Assembly (NCBI RefSeq): GCF_051055405.1
Contig: NZ_CP167068.1
Location: forward strand, 2,108,001 to 2,172,000
Source: Pseudolachnospira sp051055405
Lineage (GTDB): Bacteria; Bacillota; Clostridia; Lachnospirales; Lachnospiraceae
Reading direction: 5' to 3'
DNA: 64,000 bases
Below the pieces are notes generated by a model. That model had not been told where the DNA came from. It did not search any database and was given only the letters and a program-made list of their open reading frames with translations. Shown here piece by piece: positions 62,072-64,000 of this stretch. Position numbers and translations under genes: made by a program. The stretch's first letter is position 1; each line of letters begins with the position of its first letter.

Positions 62072-63514
62072 CTATTTTTCAATTGTCATAAATTCCAGCT
62101 GCATCAACAGTTCGATATAGGAAAGATCTCCCAGCACATCTTCTTCTCGATATCCAAATCGGGTTAACATTTTTTTCAGCCGGTATTTCACGGAATTTGG
62201 ATGAATTCCTTGAATATTTCCTACATCGACAATGTTTCGTAGTAAAATGTACATGCGCAGCGTCTCCAGAAAGCTCCTATCTTCTTCCTGAAGGGAACGC
62301 ATTCCCGTCTCTCCAAACAGTTGCCGTCGGTATTCCAAAGGCGCATAAGATAAAAGGTAGAGAAGCGGAAGCTCATCCACCGAATACATTCCTTCCAGAT
62401 AAGCCAACGTGCTGACCATATATTTGATGGATTCCAGTTTACTGATCAAATTTCTCTTTTCCATACTGACTTGGGAAAAGACAAAAAGCTCTGGTTTGAT
62501 TTTATCCATCATTTCTCGATAAACGGGATACACCTCGCAGGTTTTATGAACTTCGTCGGGAATCAGTATAATACAATAATTCAAATAGTCGTTTCTTTCA
62601 TATATAATATAGGGACCTCCCAACTCCCGTTCAATATCCCGAAAATCCTTTTTCTTCATCAACACGCAATACATAGGCTTATCCCCCAGGTCGCCAGTAA
62701 AGTGTTTTCCACGAATACTATATGGATTCGTACAATACCGGTCCAGCGTCTTCGCCATTGCCGGAGCAATTTTATAGAATAGCTGAAAAGCCGAACTGTC
62801 CAAAAGCCGGCTAACCGTATAGGCGATAACCAACGCCTTCTTTCCAAAATGCACGACTATGGAATGAGTATCGTCAATACGAATTGTAATTGGAGAAGCA
62901 AAAGATCGCACATTTTCTTGACATACAGACTGAACCTTTGCCATGATCATCGCCACGGTCACGTCTGGCAAATCACCGCTATAAACGGTATCTGTACTGA
63001 CAATCAGAGGCACTTGCAACAAACCGCTTACTTTCCGACGGAAATTCTCGATATTCTCGTCTTCCTGGAATTCCGTGAAAATATTCAAGACATCCGGCAG
63101 CTGCTGATTTGTCCCGCTCGAAAAAAGATTGTGTGCTAAAAGCCCATATTCTGAAATAATATTTCCCCATCCAGTACCTTCCGGAATATAGACAATTGGA
63201 AACTCATACCGGTTTCCCAGCTCCAAAATTTCCTCGTCAATCACGCCTCCCAGATTTGGCGCAGGCATGATTCCCAATCCTGCGCAGCGGCACTCTATCA
63301 TTTCCCGAACCATCTGTATCCGGTTTTCTTTATCGTTTCGCATGCTCCAAAAGGTTGTCAGAAAGAAACTCCCCGGAACAAGGAAATCACGAATCGCCGG
63401 GTAAGGCTCTTCGGTTACCTCAATCTTTTTAATATTATTAAAAATACCACCATGCCCCGCCGTAATACAACTCTGTCCTAAAGACGGCAACTTCAAAAAA
63501 TCATTTACTTCCAA
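62072..63514 (-). CDS. PucR-family transcriptional regulator
   Basis: This 480-aa regulator has the PucR N-terminal domain (AGHGGIFNNIKKIEVTEEPYP, then LVPGSFFLTTFW) and the C-terminal PucR helix-turn-helix (NIQGIHPNSVKYRLKKMLTRFG). Such proteins usually sense a nitrogenous metabolite and control its breakdown genes. It begins at a TTG (63512-63514) with AAAGGTG upstream; no in-frame ATG is nearby. It heads the M20-dppBCDF operon and probably controls it and the M29-like gene. Confidence 0.9.
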   Translation of the reverse strand: MEVNDFLKLPSLGQSCITAGHGGIFNNIKKIEVTEEPYPAIRDFLVPGSFFLTTFWSMRNDKENRIQMVREMIECRCAGLGIMPAPNLGGVIDEEILELGNRYEFPIVYIPEGTGWGNIISEYGLLAHNLFSSGTNQQLPDVLNIFTEFQEDENIENFRRKVSGLLQVPLIVSTDTVYSGDLPDVTVAMIMAKVQSVCQENVRSFASPITIRIDDTHSIVVHFGKKALVIAYTVSRLLDSSAFQLFYKIAPAMAKTLDRYCTNPYSIRGKHFTGDLGDKPMYCVLMKKKDFRDIERELGGPYIIYERNDYLNYCIILIPDEVHKTCEVYPVYREMMDKIKPELFVFSQVSMEKRNLISKLESIKYMVSTLAYLEGMYSVDELPLLYLLSYAPLEYRRQLFGETGMRSLQEEDRSFLETLRMYILLRNIVDVGNIQGIHPNSVKYRLKKMLTRFGYREEDVLGDLSYIELLMQLEFMTIEK

Positions 63515-63614
63515 GCGTTACACCTTTCTCTCACAGTTTTCTACTCCAAGGTTCCCACATTTTAAGAAAAAATTTTCTCTGCGAGATTCTCGCGCTTTCC
63601 TATCATAAAAATCA

Positions 63615-63667
63615 GGGGAAGGATTCGTATCCCCAGGTTTCCTTCTGGAAAAACAAGCTCCTTCCCC
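63615..63667 (-). terminator. Terminator of the M29-like gene
   Basis: On the minus strand GGGGAAGGA pairs with TCCTTCCCC around an inner TTCC/GGAA hairpin, then TGATTTTTATG follows. It separates the gene from the PucR operon. Confidence 0.6.
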
Positions 63668-63700
63668 CCATCGGTCTATAATGATGTATTACCTAATGTA

Positions 63701-64000
63701 TTACTTGCCCAGATCTCTTGCATACTGTACGATTTCCGGCGTAGGTCCTACTACAACGCCCTTATCCAGAACCTGTACGCCATCGATCCATACGCTGCAG
63801 TTCAAGCAGATACCATCCGAATGGCAGGCGCCAGGGATTCCCTGCTCGCCAATATCGGATACCAAGCAGCCGCCTACATTACCGAAGCCCCACTCGGTGC
63901 AGCCCCAAACACGCTCGTCTTCCACGATATCGCCGGAAAGTTTTGCGTTAGGTCCAAAGCCGTAAGCCAGATGCGCTACACGGAACATCTGCGGATCATT
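63701..64000 (-). CDS. M29 aminopeptidase-like protein, C-terminal part
   Basis: The last 99 codons of a gene that continues past the right edge are present. LAYGFGPNAKLSGDIVEDER and HSDGICLNCSVWIDGVQ match the C-terminal metal-binding domain of the thermophilic-aminopeptidase (M29) superfamily, which also contains dihydroxypyridine ring-cleaving enzymes. It lies upstream of the PucR-M20-Dpp genes on the same strand, but a terminator separates them. The exact reaction cannot be stated from this fragment. Confidence 0.75.
   Translation of the reverse strand, partial: NDPQMFRVAHLAYGFGPNAKLSGDIVEDERVWGCTEWGFGNVGGCLVSDIGEQGIPGACHSDGICLNCSVWIDGVQVLDKGVVVGPTPEIVQYARDLGK

Noticed and set aside
1..64000. 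tRNA, rRNA, prophage or transposase genes
   Set aside because: None was recognised on either strand, although short degenerate remnants could be missed by eye.

Overview
The window looks like a chromosomal segment of a low-to-mid GC Bacillota, most likely a gut-type Clostridia of the Lachnospiraceae kind. The support is strong AGGAGG-type ribosome binding sites, SigA-like promoters, a relA-MBL-hemZ block, a dnaE-pfkA pair, a TIDLD-type phosphofructokinase, a glycine riboswitch, several MATE pumps and a large secreted beta-helix protein. I see no rRNA, tRNA, CRISPR array, transposase or phage genes. The genus cannot be fixed from the sequence alone.

Layout. 1-7.4 kb: truncated mscS, a 1214-aa surface protein, a split chromate-type transporter with DUF554, and DUF3810. 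7.4-16.4 kb: aminotransferase, heme catalase, HxlR regulator with an oxidoreductase, a zinc-macrodomain/SirTM ADP-ribosylation pair, an AbrB antitoxin whose RelE-type toxin is cut off at the SirTM end, a NifX-like protein with a Cys-rich tail, and a MATE pump. 16.4-23.1 kb: lrgAB, a MATE-marR operon with a triple operator, a TetR-controlled small membrane protein plus esterase, and YeiH. 23.3-33.7 kb: methyltransferase-Hsp33-VOC-EamA (His-rich tail), glycerate kinase and thioesterase, glycine-riboswitch-controlled AGCS symporter, MntP, and a purC-purB-nudC operon. 34-41 kb: HAD phosphatase, a quinate/shikimate-dehydrogenase-like gene divergent from a LysR regulator, then tctC-tctB-tctA and an SDR. 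This reads as an uptake and oxidation locus for a carboxylated compound. 41-52 kb: hemZ, MBL, relA, pfkA, dnaE and a tartrate/malate-type dehydrogenase. 52-56.7 kb: DUF4846 lipoprotein, Ig-like protein, DUF1846 and a third MATE. 56.8-64 kb: a PucR-M20 peptidase-DppBCDF operon with a frame-broken dppD, then the end of an M29-like gene.

Between the genes is a family of small structured repeats. The complete copy (46,002-46,278) has 27-bp terminal inverted repeats and two nested internal palindromes. Solo or miniature ends lie near 16.4, 36.1, 42.9 and 52.0 kb. A second short repeat (near 17.9, 30.5 and 35.1 kb) and a leader hairpin shared by the aminotransferase and relA genes were also found. 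Many start codons were moved downstream of the longest open frame because a good Shine-Dalgarno sequence decides them.

The most interesting spots are the two-gene SirTM/macrodomain module lacking its usual lipoyl partners and the recombination-like junction with a beheaded toxin. After these come the palindromic repeat family, the hydroaromatic-acid-like locus, and the broken dppD inside an operon of unusual codon usage.
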